Below are positions 45,198-53,517 of a stretch of DNA of 64,000 nt, piece by piece. The stretch's first letter is position 1, and the number at the start of each line of letters is the position of its first letter. A model generated the notes under the pieces. The model was given only the letters and a program-made list of their open reading frames with translations. It was not told the origin of the DNA and ran no database searches. This DNA is from ZC4RG29 sp035304385. Lineage in GTDB: Bacteria; Bacteroidota; Bacteroidia; Cytophagales; Cyclobacteriaceae. The position numbers and the translations under genes are program-made. The stretch is from positions 42,416-106,415 of the forward strand of contig DATGQD010000030.1 in NCBI GenBank assembly GCA_035304385.1, in the 5' to 3' direction.

Positions 45198-46889
45198 ATG
45201 AAGAGAAGAAACTTTTTGAAGAAACTTCCCATCGCGATCAGTGTTCCCTTCACCATCGCGAATATACCCGTCAAGCTGATGGCCGACAATCCGTTGTCGA
45301 GACTCGCCCAGCAAAGCACCAATGATCGCGTGCTGATCATCCTCCAGCTGCACGGCGGCAACGATGGTCTCAACAGCCTGATCCCGATAGATGCATACGA
45401 TCTGTACTATAGCAAGCGCGCTAACATAGCCATACCGCAGAAAAAATGCATTCCGCTGGATAGCACCTTGCCCGGTGAAGCGCAGGTAGGGTTACACCCT
45501 GCAATGCAGGCGATGAAAGCCATGTACGACCAGGGACGAATGACTTTCGTGCAGGGCGTAAGCTATAGGAACAACAACGGCTCCCACTTCCGGGGACGCG
45601 ACATCTGGTTTATGGGAGGTGGCGCCGACGACTACTACGGGTCGGGATGGCTCGGGCGCTATCTCCAACAAGAGTTTCAACCGGACACCTATCCCGATGA
45701 TTTCCCTAATCCGGATATGCCCGACCCGCTGGCGATCGAGATGGGTAGCGATGTCTCGCTGATATTTCACCAGGACGGCAACATCCCGGCCTCGATATCG
45801 CTCGACAACCCTGCGCAGTTCTTTGATCTTGTCAATACACTGGAAGGTTTCAGCGACGTTGAAATCGACAGGCGCGGATTTCCACCGGAGATACTGAATC
45901 CTTCCCCCTACTGGCAGGAACTCAATTGGATACTTCAACTTGAGGACAAGTCCGAAGACTACGCCGAACGGTTATACAACGTGTACCTGGCCGGACGGGA
46001 GGGTACGGTAACTTACCCTGAAACTTATCCGCTCAATGCGCCCGCTGGCAGCAAGCGAAATCCCCTCACCCCGCAGTTGAAGCTCATTGCGCGTCTGCTC
46101 GACGGAGGCTGCAAGACCAAAGTCTTCCTGGTAAAGATCGGAGGCTTTGATACGCACGCCGAACAGGTGGAAAGCTACGATCCGACCATGGGTGTGCATG
46201 CCGCACTTATGTACCACATATCGACGGCGATGCAGGCGTTCCAGGAGGATCTGAGACAAAAGGGACTTGAAGACAGGGTGCTCACGGTGACGACATCAGA
46301 GTTCGGACGTCGCATCTATTCGAACGGAAGCTACGGCACCGACCACGGAACGGGCGGACCGATCTTCGTCTTCGGCAAGGGCGTTCGCCCCGGCGTCGTT
46401 GGGGTGGTGCCCGACATGAACCAGGCCAACGTCGCGATGCAGTTCGACTACCGTCAGGTGTATGCGAACCTGTTGAAAGACTGGATGCTCATTGACCAGG
46501 AGCGCATCACGGACGATATCTTCTTCGGTAACTTCATCGACGGGCCCCGCGAAGACGGAAGCGGCTTTTACGAGCCCATGCCCCTTGCTTCCCAAACGAT
46601 CACCGGCGTTGACGACTTCATCGGAACCCGATTCATCCTGGAGGGATGCTATCCGAACCCTGCTCGTGAGCAAACGACGCTGCACTTCCGGACCAACCAC
46701 ACCGGCACAGTGACCGTCGAGCTTTTCGACAGCATGGGGGCCAAAGCGGGAGAGCTGATCAACGGTGTATACCAACCCGGGGAGCACCGCGTCGCGGTTA
46801 GTCTCGGTCATCTGCCCGCCGGAACCTACGTGTACCGCATGCGAACCGGATTTTACCGGGAATCCAAAAAACTCGTCATCATAAAGTAA
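45198..46889 (+). CDS. DUF1501 protein with T9SS C-terminal sorting domain
   Basis: 563 residues, 11 bases after DUF1800. The N-terminus KRRNFLKKLPIAISVPF is a Tat-like signal. The DUF1501 domain spans about residues 45-430: LIILQLHGGNDGLNSLIP, GSHFRGRDIWF, KIGGFDTHAEQ, TTSEFGRRIYSNGSYGTDHG. These resemble the sulfatase/alkaline-phosphatase superfamily. The last 80 or so residues (GCYPNPAREQTTLHF to the end, with AGTYVYRM) form a type-A T9SS sorting domain, so the protein is probably exported to the surface. Confidence 0.93.
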   Translation: MKRRNFLKKLPIAISVPFTIANIPVKLMADNPLSRLAQQSTNDRVLIILQLHGGNDGLNSLIPIDAYDLYYSKRANIAIPQKKCIPLDSTLPGEAQVGLHPAMQAMKAMYDQGRMTFVQGVSYRNNNGSHFRGRDIWFMGGGADDYYGSGWLGRYLQQEFQPDTYPDDFPNPDMPDPLAIEMGSDVSLIFHQDGNIPASISLDNPAQFFDLVNTLEGFSDVEIDRRGFPPEILNPSPYWQELNWILQLEDKSEDYAERLYNVYLAGREGTVTYPETYPLNAPAGSKRNPLTPQLKLIARLLDGGCKTKVFLVKIGGFDTHAEQVESYDPTMGVHAALMYHISTAMQAFQEDLRQKGLEDRVLTVTTSEFGRRIYSNGSYGTDHGTGGPIFVFGKGVRPGVVGVVPDMNQANVAMQFDYRQVYANLLKDWMLIDQERITDDIFFGNFIDGPREDGSGFYEPMPLASQTITGVDDFIGTRFILEGCYPNPAREQTTLHFRTNHTGTVTVELFDSMGAKAGELINGVYQPGEHRVAVSLGHLPAGTYVYRMRTGFYRESKKLVIIK

Positions 46890-46893
46890 CGCC

Positions 46894-47793
46894 ATGAGAG
46901 TATTGTTACTCATCGCCCTGATGTCCGTGTCCCTGACGACTGCTTTCAGCCAGCCCGGCGGGAAAAGAAAAAAGAACCGTGTCTCCTACATGACGAAGGA
47001 TCGGAAGCAGCGTGAAGAGAACAAGTTCCTGGAAAAACAATGGTGGCTCGGACTCAAGGGAGGGACCAACCTTAGCCGGGCCGTCGTGACGACGCATTTC
47101 TCCGGCGTGTCGCCCACCAACTATCCCCTGGACCAGGCATACAAGGAATATGAAGAATTCAAAAGCTTTGGTTCGCAGGTAACGCTGGAAGGAACATTCT
47201 ATTTCCGGCAGCTCTCGCTCAGCCTGCAGCCCACATACAGTCGCTCCCAGTTCGTATACACCAACCATTATAACTGGAGGGATCCGGAAAATGCGGGCCA
47301 TTCGTTAGAGCTGCATTACCGCCAGCTACAAAAGACCGAACACCTCGTGATACCCATCCTCGTTCGCTATGATCTTACAACCACGCGGCTTCGGCCGTTC
47401 GTCCAGGCCGGCGCGTTTGCGGCACTGCTGATCAACGCGAGCAAAGAAGTCACCATCTCCGGTACCGACTACGCTTCCGGCGGCGAGCATGAATTTTCCG
47501 GAGACCCGATCATTGTAGGTGCCAGCGACCTGTTCACACCTGCCTACTATGGGCTAATGGGAGGCGCCGGCGTTCATTATCACCAGGGAAATATCCGACT
47601 AAGCCTGGACATATCGTACCGTTACGGGATGACCAACATCGTCTCGCCCGCTCACCGTTACGGCAACGACCGGCTCGCCGGCGTAGGCGACGCCATGGAC
47701 GACATGACCCTGGACAACATCGTTGTTTCGCTGGGTTGCGTCTTCCCGCTTCGCTTTTTAGGGAATGCCTACAAGGCTGTCGACAATAAGTAA
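46894..47793 (+). CDS. Outer-membrane beta-barrel (PorT-like) protein
   Basis: 299 residues, 4 bases after the DUF1501 stop. A signal peptide ends at TTAFSQ, followed by a basic stretch (GGKRKKNR). The mature chain has alternating aromatic/glycine strands typical of small outer-membrane barrels: WWLGLKGGTNLSRA, RQLSLSLQPTYSRSQFVY, YYGLMGGAGVHYHQG, LSLDISYRYGMTN. It is probably the membrane partner of the DUF1800/DUF1501 pair in one operon. Confidence 0.78.
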   Translation: MRVLLLIALMSVSLTTAFSQPGGKRKKNRVSYMTKDRKQREENKFLEKQWWLGLKGGTNLSRAVVTTHFSGVSPTNYPLDQAYKEYEEFKSFGSQVTLEGTFYFRQLSLSLQPTYSRSQFVYTNHYNWRDPENAGHSLELHYRQLQKTEHLVIPILVRYDLTTTRLRPFVQAGAFAALLINASKEVTISGTDYASGGEHEFSGDPIIVGASDLFTPAYYGLMGGAGVHYHQGNIRLSLDISYRYGMTNIVSPAHRYGNDRLAGVGDAMDDMTLDNIVVSLGCVFPLRFLGNAYKAVDNK

Positions 47794-47800
47794 AGCCATT

Positions 47801-49042
47801 ATGCACGATCACACTACCAGCCCCATCAAAAGCAAACGCGGAAGCGCCCGGACGATGCTTTGGCTCGTACCTGCGCTCGTGATGTTTTGCCTCTCGTGCG
47901 TGGAAGAGACCACGCCCGAGCTTGAAGAGCAAAAGTTCGCCCGGCTTTATGATGACAACCGCTTTAATGAAAGCCTAACACCCGTTGACGTAGCCCAGAC
48001 AGCAGACGGTGGTTACCTGGTGCTGGCCCGGCGACGTCTTCCCGAATCCCATTTTGCCGGGATCTACCTCATGAAAGTGAACGCCCGTGGTGAATTCATG
48101 TCGGCCCAGGAGATCGATAACCAGTTTGTCCACCCCGTTGGTGACCTTATGGCGATCGAAGGGAACCTGTACTTCTTTTGCATGGATGAGCTCACCGTTC
48201 AGACACACATCGCGCGCGTCAGTGAAGACCTGGCCGACATCGCCATAACTCCATTACAGGCGGGACTTACCTACCCTTCGGCCGCCTCGGCCGATGGCAA
48301 CGATATTGTCCTGCTCAGCTACGACCACGTGGAGAAGCTGTCGGTGTTATCCCGGGTGAGTCCGGATGGCTCGGTGATCACCTCCCGCGGTTTTGATATT
48401 GGTGTTGGCGAGGACGTAGAAGAGCCGATCATCAACCACTTCATCGGCGGGGGAAAAAGGTTTCCCTTTCTCGCGGGCCGTATCCCAGGCGGTGCCTGGT
48501 TCTTTAACGGGTTTTACAACTACACCTTCTCGCTCGTATTTACCGATCTGAGTCAGGACCAACCGATGGGCGTCGTGCAGGGGCAGCACGACGACGGGGG
48601 TTTCAGCGCCGTGGTGCCGATAGCCAGCACCAAGTTCGCAGCCGCACGGTTCAACTTTGGCGACAATTTCCTGTTGCCGAATGTTCTGCTGACACCTACC
48701 GGCATCACCTCGTCCGTGGATTATCCCGGGAATACGCTTCCGGAACTCGTACCGAATGCCACCGTCAGGATACTTCGCACCGTTATCGATGATACGCAGA
48801 CGCTGGTGTTCGCGAGCGAAACCCGATCGAAACAGATCGCACTTCTGTTTTATGAGGAGGCAACCGGCGCCTTGCTCGGCTCGCATTACCTGGGCTTCTC
48901 AAATCCGTTCGAGGTGAGTGCGGTGATCGAAACCGAAGACGAAGGCCTGTTGGTGTGCGGCACCGCGTACCTGGCGGGAAGGTTTCCCCGGATTTGTCTC
49001 TTCAAGTTGCCCCGGGAAGAGCTCGCGGAAAAGGTCCGTTAA
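47801..49042 (+). CDS. Lipoprotein of unknown function, beta-rich
   Basis: About 413 residues from the ATG at 47801, just after the beta-barrel stop; an earlier in-frame ATG lies inside the previous gene. A hydrophobic segment ends in LSCVEE, a likely lipobox. The rest is strand-rich, with VDVAQTADGGYLVLARRRL and similar repeats that resemble propeller-type blades (QTxDGGYxV). I do not recognise a named family. As the last gene of the DUF1800 operon it may be surface-anchored. Confidence 0.65.
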   Translation: MHDHTTSPIKSKRGSARTMLWLVPALVMFCLSCVEETTPELEEQKFARLYDDNRFNESLTPVDVAQTADGGYLVLARRRLPESHFAGIYLMKVNARGEFMSAQEIDNQFVHPVGDLMAIEGNLYFFCMDELTVQTHIARVSEDLADIAITPLQAGLTYPSAASADGNDIVLLSYDHVEKLSVLSRVSPDGSVITSRGFDIGVGEDVEEPIINHFIGGGKRFPFLAGRIPGGAWFFNGFYNYTFSLVFTDLSQDQPMGVVQGQHDDGGFSAVVPIASTKFAAARFNFGDNFLLPNVLLTPTGITSSVDYPGNTLPELVPNATVRILRTVIDDTQTLVFASETRSKQIALLFYEEATGALLGSHYLGFSNPFEVSAVIETEDEGLLVCGTAYLAGRFPRICLFKLPREELAEKVR

Positions 49043-49111
49043 TCGGTACACATGCTGCCAACGTTGGACATTATCTCCATTTTTCACACCTTGGCGTGAC
49101 CAAATCGTGCC

Positions 49112-50140
49112 ATGCTTCAATTCAGATCCGACGTCGATCTTCAACCTTACAATACCTTTCACATCCCCGCCCGGGCACGGCAGTTCGTTCGAATCAATTC
49201 GCCTGAAGATTTCGTCGAGCTCACCGGCACAAATGAGTTCAGGGACAACCGGGTACTGATCCTCGGCGGTGGCAGCAACATTCTGTTGACGGCCGACTTT
49301 GACGGGCTTGTCGTGAAGAACGAACTGAAAGGAATCACCGTAGTCGGTCAGGATGACGATACGGTGACGGTGACGGTCGGCTCCGGCGAGGAATGGCACG
49401 GATTCGTCAGGTACTGCGTCGAACGCGATTGGGGCGGCGTCGAGAACCTTTCCCTCATACCGGGAACTGTGGGCGCGGCTCCCATGCAAAACATTGGCGC
49501 CTACGGTGTCGAAATCCGTGAGACCATTGTCCACGTGGATGCGATCGACATGACCACGGGAGTACCCAGAAGGTTCTCCAACAAGGAGTGTGCGTTCGGC
49601 TATCGGGAGAGTATTTTTAAGAATGCGCTCAAGGGGCAATACTTTATATCAAGCGTTACTTTAAGATTGACCCGGCGGAATCATGTCATCAACATATCGT
49701 ATGGTGCACTGAAGGAGACCCTGGCGCGTCAGGGTGTGACATCGCCCGGGGTACTCGATGTAAGCGAGGCAGTCATTGCCATTCGGAAAAGTAAGCTACC
49801 CGATCCCGCGATGATCGGTAATGCCGGAAGTTTCTTTAAGAACCCTTCCGTCGATGCCGAGACGCTTGCCTTCATTCGTCGGCAAGCTGACCATGTGCCG
49901 ACGTTTCCCGGCGAAGGCGGACTTACAAAGGTACCCGCGGGTTGGCTCATAGAGCAATGTGGGTGGAAGGGCGTAACCCTTGGAAACATTGGTGTTCACA
50001 AGTATCAGGCCCTGGTGCTGGTGAACTATGGTGGTGGTAGCGGAGCTGAGATCTGGAACCTCGCGATGAAGATTCGGGAGTCGGTGAAGGACAAGTTCGG
50101 CGTTACCCTTCAACCCGAAGTGAATGTAATTCATCCTTGA
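49112..50140 (+). CDS. murB: UDP-N-acetylenolpyruvoylglucosamine reductase
   Basis: 342 residues, type I MurB. LQPYNTFHIPARA and VLILGGGSNILLTADFDG open the FAD-binding part. NLSLIPGTVGAAPMQNIGAYGVEI is the family signature, and GNAGSFFKNPSV holds the catalytic Ser. The Glu near the C-terminus is in LQPEVNVIH. It reduces enolpyruvyl-UDP-GlcNAc to UDP-MurNAc in peptidoglycan synthesis. Confidence 0.97.
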   Translation: MLQFRSDVDLQPYNTFHIPARARQFVRINSPEDFVELTGTNEFRDNRVLILGGGSNILLTADFDGLVVKNELKGITVVGQDDDTVTVTVGSGEEWHGFVRYCVERDWGGVENLSLIPGTVGAAPMQNIGAYGVEIRETIVHVDAIDMTTGVPRRFSNKECAFGYRESIFKNALKGQYFISSVTLRLTRRNHVINISYGALKETLARQGVTSPGVLDVSEAVIAIRKSKLPDPAMIGNAGSFFKNPSVDAETLAFIRRQADHVPTFPGEGGLTKVPAGWLIEQCGWKGVTLGNIGVHKYQALVLVNYGGGSGAEIWNLAMKIRESVKDKFGVTLQPEVNVIHP

Positions 50141-50210
50141 CTTTGAACAGGTCGGCGGCACTTTCTGATGTAAGCACATGTTCGCGCTCTCAAAATTTTT
50201 GACTAAAAAG

Positions 50211-50241
50211 TTTTGCAGATAAGATTTTTATTTTAACTTTT
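50211..50241 (+). promoter_or_regulatory. Promoter of the 26-residue Lys/Ala protein
   Basis: TTTTG at 50211-50215 and TAACTTTT at 50234-50241, separated by 18 bases, resemble the -33/-7 pair of Bacteroidota promoters. The region is very AT-rich compared with the surroundings and lies 37 bases before the start codon. Confidence 0.5.
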
Positions 50242-50278
50242 CACGTCGTTTAACTTTTTTTTAACACATTTAAACGCT

Positions 50279-50359
50279 ATGGCAAAAACCGCTAAGAAGG
50301 CAGCAAAGAAAAAACCGGCCAAGAAGGCCGCGAAGAAAGCTGCGAAGAAGAAGAAGTAA
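50279..50359 (+). CDS. 26-residue lysine/alanine-rich protein
   Basis: A very short gene read directly from the sequence: MAKTAKKAAKKKPAKKAAKK, ending AAKKKK, then TAA. More than half of the residues are lysine and the rest are almost all alanine. The composition is that of histone H1-type or HU C-terminal tails. A Bacteroidota-type promoter precedes it and a strong terminator follows, which argues for a real transcription unit. A role in DNA or RNA binding is inferred from charge only. The next gene (50594) also starts MAKT and is basic. Confidence 0.65.
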   Translation: MAKTAKKAAKKKPAKKAAKKAAKKKK

Positions 50360-50383
50360 TTAGGTTCTACCTAAGAACTTTGC

Positions 50384-50420
50384 AAAGGGAAGTAATCAGA
50401 TTACTTCCCTTTTGTTTTTT
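50384..50420 (+). terminator. Strong Rho-independent terminator
   Basis: A perfect 13-bp stem (AAAGGGAAGTAAT/ATTACTTCCCTTT) with a 3-base loop, then TG and six T residues. It closes the Lys/Ala-rich gene. Confidence 0.92.
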
Positions 50421-50593
50421 AGTCGCGCCCCGCCTCGGGCCTTGAAAACAGCCGGTTCACAGGCCCATCCCCATGATTCGTGATGCGGTAAAACGCCGTT
50501 CACTCGGTTGCAGAAATATATCTCATGTTCCTTTGGGAACTCCCTGGAGGGGGTTATAGTTTTGTATCGAGTAATCACCAAGCAGATTAAACC

Positions 50594-50896
50594 ATGGCAA
50601 AGACAAACGCGAAGACAAGCGCGAAGCCGCGGGCCAAAGCCCCGGCAAAGAAGGCTCCCGACATCGAGAGCGCAGCACGGACCGCACTGGCCAAGCTGAG
50701 GGAGCTTAGCCTAGATGCTCAACTGCAAGCCGACCTGGACTGGTGCCTGGGAAGCTATAGCTATGACAAGAACCCTTCCGGTCTGTATGAGATGGTGGGC
50801 CGCGCAATCAAGGTGTTCAACGCCGAACGTGGCAAGAAGACCAAAGGCGTAACAGCTAAACTGGTTAGCGACCTCGAGAAGAGTATCAAAAACTAA
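50594..50896 (+). CDS. Small basic-tailed hypothetical protein
   Basis: 100 residues. The first 20 are Lys/Ala/Pro-rich (MAKTNAKTSAKPRAKAPAKK), like a nucleic-acid-binding tail. The rest is a helical domain (ALAKLRELSLDAQLQADLDWCLGSYSYDKNPSGLYEMVGRAI) ending in a charged helix. I do not know a named function. The resemblance of its tail to the 26-residue protein upstream suggests a common origin or recruitment. Confidence 0.75.
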   Translation: MAKTNAKTSAKPRAKAPAKKAPDIESAARTALAKLRELSLDAQLQADLDWCLGSYSYDKNPSGLYEMVGRAIKVFNAERGKKTKGVTAKLVSDLEKSIKN

Positions 50897-50939
50897 AGCC
50901 GGATATCGTTCCGGAAATCACCCCATGAGCATTTCATCG

Positions 50940-50961
50940 GAGACGCACGGCGGTGCGTCTC
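50940..50961. repeat. GAGACGC/GCGTCTC hairpin between convergent genes
   Basis: GAGACGCAC, loop GGCG, then GTGCGTCTC: a perfect 9-bp stem followed by TAC. It shares GAGACGC...GCGTCTCTAC with the hairpin at 31294-31323. Both lie between converging genes. Confidence 0.6.
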
Positions 50962-51006
50962 TACAAAGTTAACCCCACGGAGCACCGGAAATCGGCCGTG
51001 CCCCGG

Positions 51007-51489
51007 TCAGATCATGTCCGTAACATTGGCCAGCGTGCCGGTATACTTTTCGGTTACAACTCCGAACTTCTGAAGAAAATCCACCCCTTCGTCCGAAGGA
51101 ATACCTTTGTGTTCAGCGTACGACTTTAGATAAATGCATCTGCTAATGCCCATCGAGTAGATGATACGGGCACAGGCCAGGCAAGGTGAAAGTGTAACAT
51201 AGAGCGTAGCCCCCTCCACTGACGTCTTGTTCTTGACGGCGTAGAGGATAGCGTTCTGTTCGGCGTGGATCGCGAGCGAGCAACCTCCTTTCGAATCGCG
51301 CGGGCATCCGACCTCCGGCCACTCTTCGTCACAATTGTGTGTGCCCGCCGGGGGACCGTTATAGCCGATAGAAATTATCCGTGTATCCTTGGCCAGCACG
51401 GCGCCGACATGCCGCTTGATGCAATGTGAGCGGCGCGCCAGGTTCACCGCCAGTTCCATATAGATATCGTCAAACGCTGGTCTGCTCAT
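51007..51489 (-). CDS. dCMP deaminase family protein
   Basis: 160 residues. The zinc-binding motif is intact: HAEQNAI (HAE) and SPCLACARIIYS (PCxxC). An N-terminal KRHVGAVLAKDTRIISIGYNGPPAGTHNCDEE is typical of ComEB/dCMP deaminases. It converts dCMP to dUMP, which feeds ThyA (gene at 25984). A TATTTTG box on the minus strand (51509-51515) may be the promoter. Confidence 0.93.
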   Translation of the reverse strand: MSRPAFDDIYMELAVNLARRSHCIKRHVGAVLAKDTRIISIGYNGPPAGTHNCDEEWPEVGCPRDSKGGCSLAIHAEQNAILYAVKNKTSVEGATLYVTLSPCLACARIIYSMGISRCIYLKSYAEHKGIPSDEGVDFLQKFGVVTEKYTGTLANVTDMI

Positions 51490-51611
51490 CCTGTCAATAT
51501 TGATGCGGCAAAATAAGGATTTTCAATTCACCAAAACGGCCCTTATGCGTGTCAATACAGTCCCCTTTTTCCGCCCGGAGGTATCCCTGTTGTCCATAAG
51601 AGTGAAATAAG

Positions 51612-51619
51612 TATCTTAG
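51612..51619 (+). promoter_or_regulatory. Candidate -7 element for the DUF2911 gene
   Basis: TATCTTAG ends five bases before the ATG at 51625 (consensus TAnnTTTG with one mismatch). Confidence 0.4.
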
Positions 51620-51624
51620 GCGCC

Positions 51625-52149
51625 ATGTCGAAGTGGGTCGTAACTTCAGTGGTTTGGCTGTGTGCGGTGAGTGTGTACGCCCAGGAGGCGCGTGTGAGCC
51701 CCCTTGCCATGACGCGCATGCGATACAAGGATACGTATGTAAAGATTACATACGGACAGCCTCACAAGCGGGATCGCGAAATATTTGGCGGCCTGGTCCC
51801 CTATGGCGAAGTCTGGCGCACCGGCGCGAACGAAGCGACAGAGATCACGCTCACCGGCAACCTTCTCGTCAATGGCCTGCTGCTGCCGGCCGGCACGTAC
51901 TCCATTTTCACCATTCCCGACCGCATTAAGTGGACGATCATATTCAACCGTGAGTTGAACCTTTGGGGATCGTATAACTATAACCCGAAGCTCGATGTGT
52001 TCCGCTTTGATGCGCCCGTTCAGGAGGCTCCGGAAGTGACGGACGTATTTACGATTTCGCTGGACCAAAACAATGACCGCGCCGAAATGTCCTTTGAATG
52101 GGATAATGTCCGGGTTACGGTACCCATCCGATTTGTAGAACCTCAATAA
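51625..52149 (+). CDS. DUF2911 secreted protein
   Basis: 174 residues with a signal peptide ending at VSVYAQ. I recognise DUF2911: VKITYGQPHKRDREIFGGLVPYGEVWRTGANEATEITL near residues 40-75 and PAGTYSIFTIP further on. It is a common periplasmic family in Bacteroidota of unknown function. It is followed after 7 bases by the hypothetical gene at 52157. Confidence 0.9.
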   Translation: MSKWVVTSVVWLCAVSVYAQEARVSPLAMTRMRYKDTYVKITYGQPHKRDREIFGGLVPYGEVWRTGANEATEITLTGNLLVNGLLLPAGTYSIFTIPDRIKWTIIFNRELNLWGSYNYNPKLDVFRFDAPVQEAPEVTDVFTISLDQNNDRAEMSFEWDNVRVTVPIRFVEPQ

Positions 52150-52156
52150 AAGAAAG

Positions 52157-52672
52157 ATGCTACGATACTTACTTTCTTTTCTTCTGATCATCGCTGTCCA
52201 CGGCCTCGTAGCGCAGTCCACAGCCGAACTCGACAGCCGCAATGGCTTCAAGGATATCCGCCTGGGAACACGTGCCGACTCCGTAAAGGGAGCTCGCCTG
52301 CGAAAGGAATTTACAATACGCGACAATGTGTACCCGTCGCAAACGTATGTCGTCGACCATCCAGACTACGCCTCGATTGGCGACGTAAAGGTCAGGAGCG
52401 TTGAACTCGGCGCGTACCGAAACCTTATAGAGACCATTACGCTGATTACGGAGAAAGATCCGCGGCTGATGAGGGCACTCGAAAATCTCTTCGGCGCCGC
52501 CACCTACGACGCCAGGAACAACCGATACTTCTGGAGGGGAGAGTCGATCATCCTTACGTATCAGTCGCACGCCAAGAAGGATCTCCTCCTTGAATACCGC
52601 TCGCTGCTTATCCCCCACATGATGTCGGAGGACCGGAGGGGCAAGATCGACAAGATTGCAGACGATTTCTGA
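52157..52672 (+). CDS. Secreted hypothetical protein
   Basis: 171 residues with a signal peptide (LLSFLLIIAVHGLVAQ). The mature part begins RNGFKDIRLGTRADSVKGARL, a pattern often seen in small periplasmic proteins of this phylum. It then reads as mixed alpha/beta. I cannot name the family. It is read in the same direction as DUF2911 upstream and the DUF1080 gene downstream, so it is probably co-transcribed with them. Confidence 0.7.
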   Translation: MLRYLLSFLLIIAVHGLVAQSTAELDSRNGFKDIRLGTRADSVKGARLRKEFTIRDNVYPSQTYVVDHPDYASIGDVKVRSVELGAYRNLIETITLITEKDPRLMRALENLFGAATYDARNNRYFWRGESIILTYQSHAKKDLLLEYRSLLIPHMMSEDRRGKIDKIADDF

Positions 52673-52688
52673 ACCACAATATATACCT

Positions 52689-53438
52689 ATGAGACGCATA
52701 CTTCATCTTACCGCGGCCCTGGCCTTTGCCAGCTCCTCGTGCTTCGCGCAGACCGATAAGCGAACCCCGGAATCCACCGAGGTCTGGGAACCGCAACCAA
52801 AAATCGTTACACCCGGCGCTTCGCCCTCGGACGCACCCTCGGATGCCATCGTGCTGTTCGATGGAAGCGACCTGAGCCAATGGGTTTCCGTCAACGGCGG
52901 TGGCCAGGCTAAGTGGACTGTCAAAGACGGCGCCGTAACGGTCGCTCCCGGAACAGGAGACATCAGGACGAAAGAATCTTTCGGCGACGTGCAACTTCAC
53001 ATTGAATGGCGCTCGCCCCAGGTGACAGACCCCTCCAAGGTTAGTCAGGGGCGTGGCAACAGCGGCGTGTTTCTGCAGGAGCGCTATGAAGTCCAGGTAC
53101 TCGACAACTATGAAAACAAGACGTACATCAACGGCCAGGCCGGCTCCATCTACAAGCAACATATCCCTATGGCCAATGCCTGCAAGAAGCCCGGAGAATG
53201 GCAGACGTACGACATCATCTACACGGCGCCCCGCTTTGGCGAAGACGGACGCATGATCATTCCGGCCTACGTTACGGTGATCCACAACGGTGTCCTGCTT
53301 CTTAATCATGTTGCCCTGCTTGGCGCGACGGAGTACATCGGATTTCCGCTCTACAAGGAACACGGCGAGGCACCCCTGCGGCTGCAGGACCATGGCAACC
53401 TCGTCAGCTACCGAAATATCTGGGTAAGGAAGCTATAG
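52689..53438 (+). CDS. DUF1080 (3-keto-disaccharide hydrolase type) secreted protein
   Basis: About 249 residues from the ATG at 52689; an in-frame upstream ATG lies inside the previous gene. A signal peptide ends near SSSCFAQ. The DUF1080 fold is seen as IVLFDGSDLSQWVSVNGGGQAKWTV, FGDVQLHIEWRSP, GRGNSGVFLQERYEVQVLD and a final GNLVSYRNIWVRKL. Family members are jelly-roll, lectin-like enzymes that hydrolyse 3-keto sugars, as in disaccharide utilisation. Confidence 0.92.
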   Translation: MRRILHLTAALAFASSSCFAQTDKRTPESTEVWEPQPKIVTPGASPSDAPSDAIVLFDGSDLSQWVSVNGGGQAKWTVKDGAVTVAPGTGDIRTKESFGDVQLHIEWRSPQVTDPSKVSQGRGNSGVFLQERYEVQVLDNYENKTYINGQAGSIYKQHIPMANACKKPGEWQTYDIIYTAPRFGEDGRMIIPAYVTVIHNGVLLLNHVALLGATEYIGFPLYKEHGEAPLRLQDHGNLVSYRNIWVRKL

Positions 53439-53504
53439 GCTGAGCCAGTTCTTTCTCAAGTCCGATACGGCGTCGCCTTTCTAAGGAAACCGCAAAAACA
53501 TCCT

Positions 53505-53512
53505 TATTTTTG
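53505..53512 (+). promoter_or_regulatory. -7 element for the ABC-F gene
   Basis: TATTTTTG is a perfect TAnnTTTG match and ends five bases before the ATG at 53518. The expected transcription start falls at or next to the start codon, giving a leaderless mRNA. Confidence 0.6.
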
Positions 53513-53517
53513 CGGCC

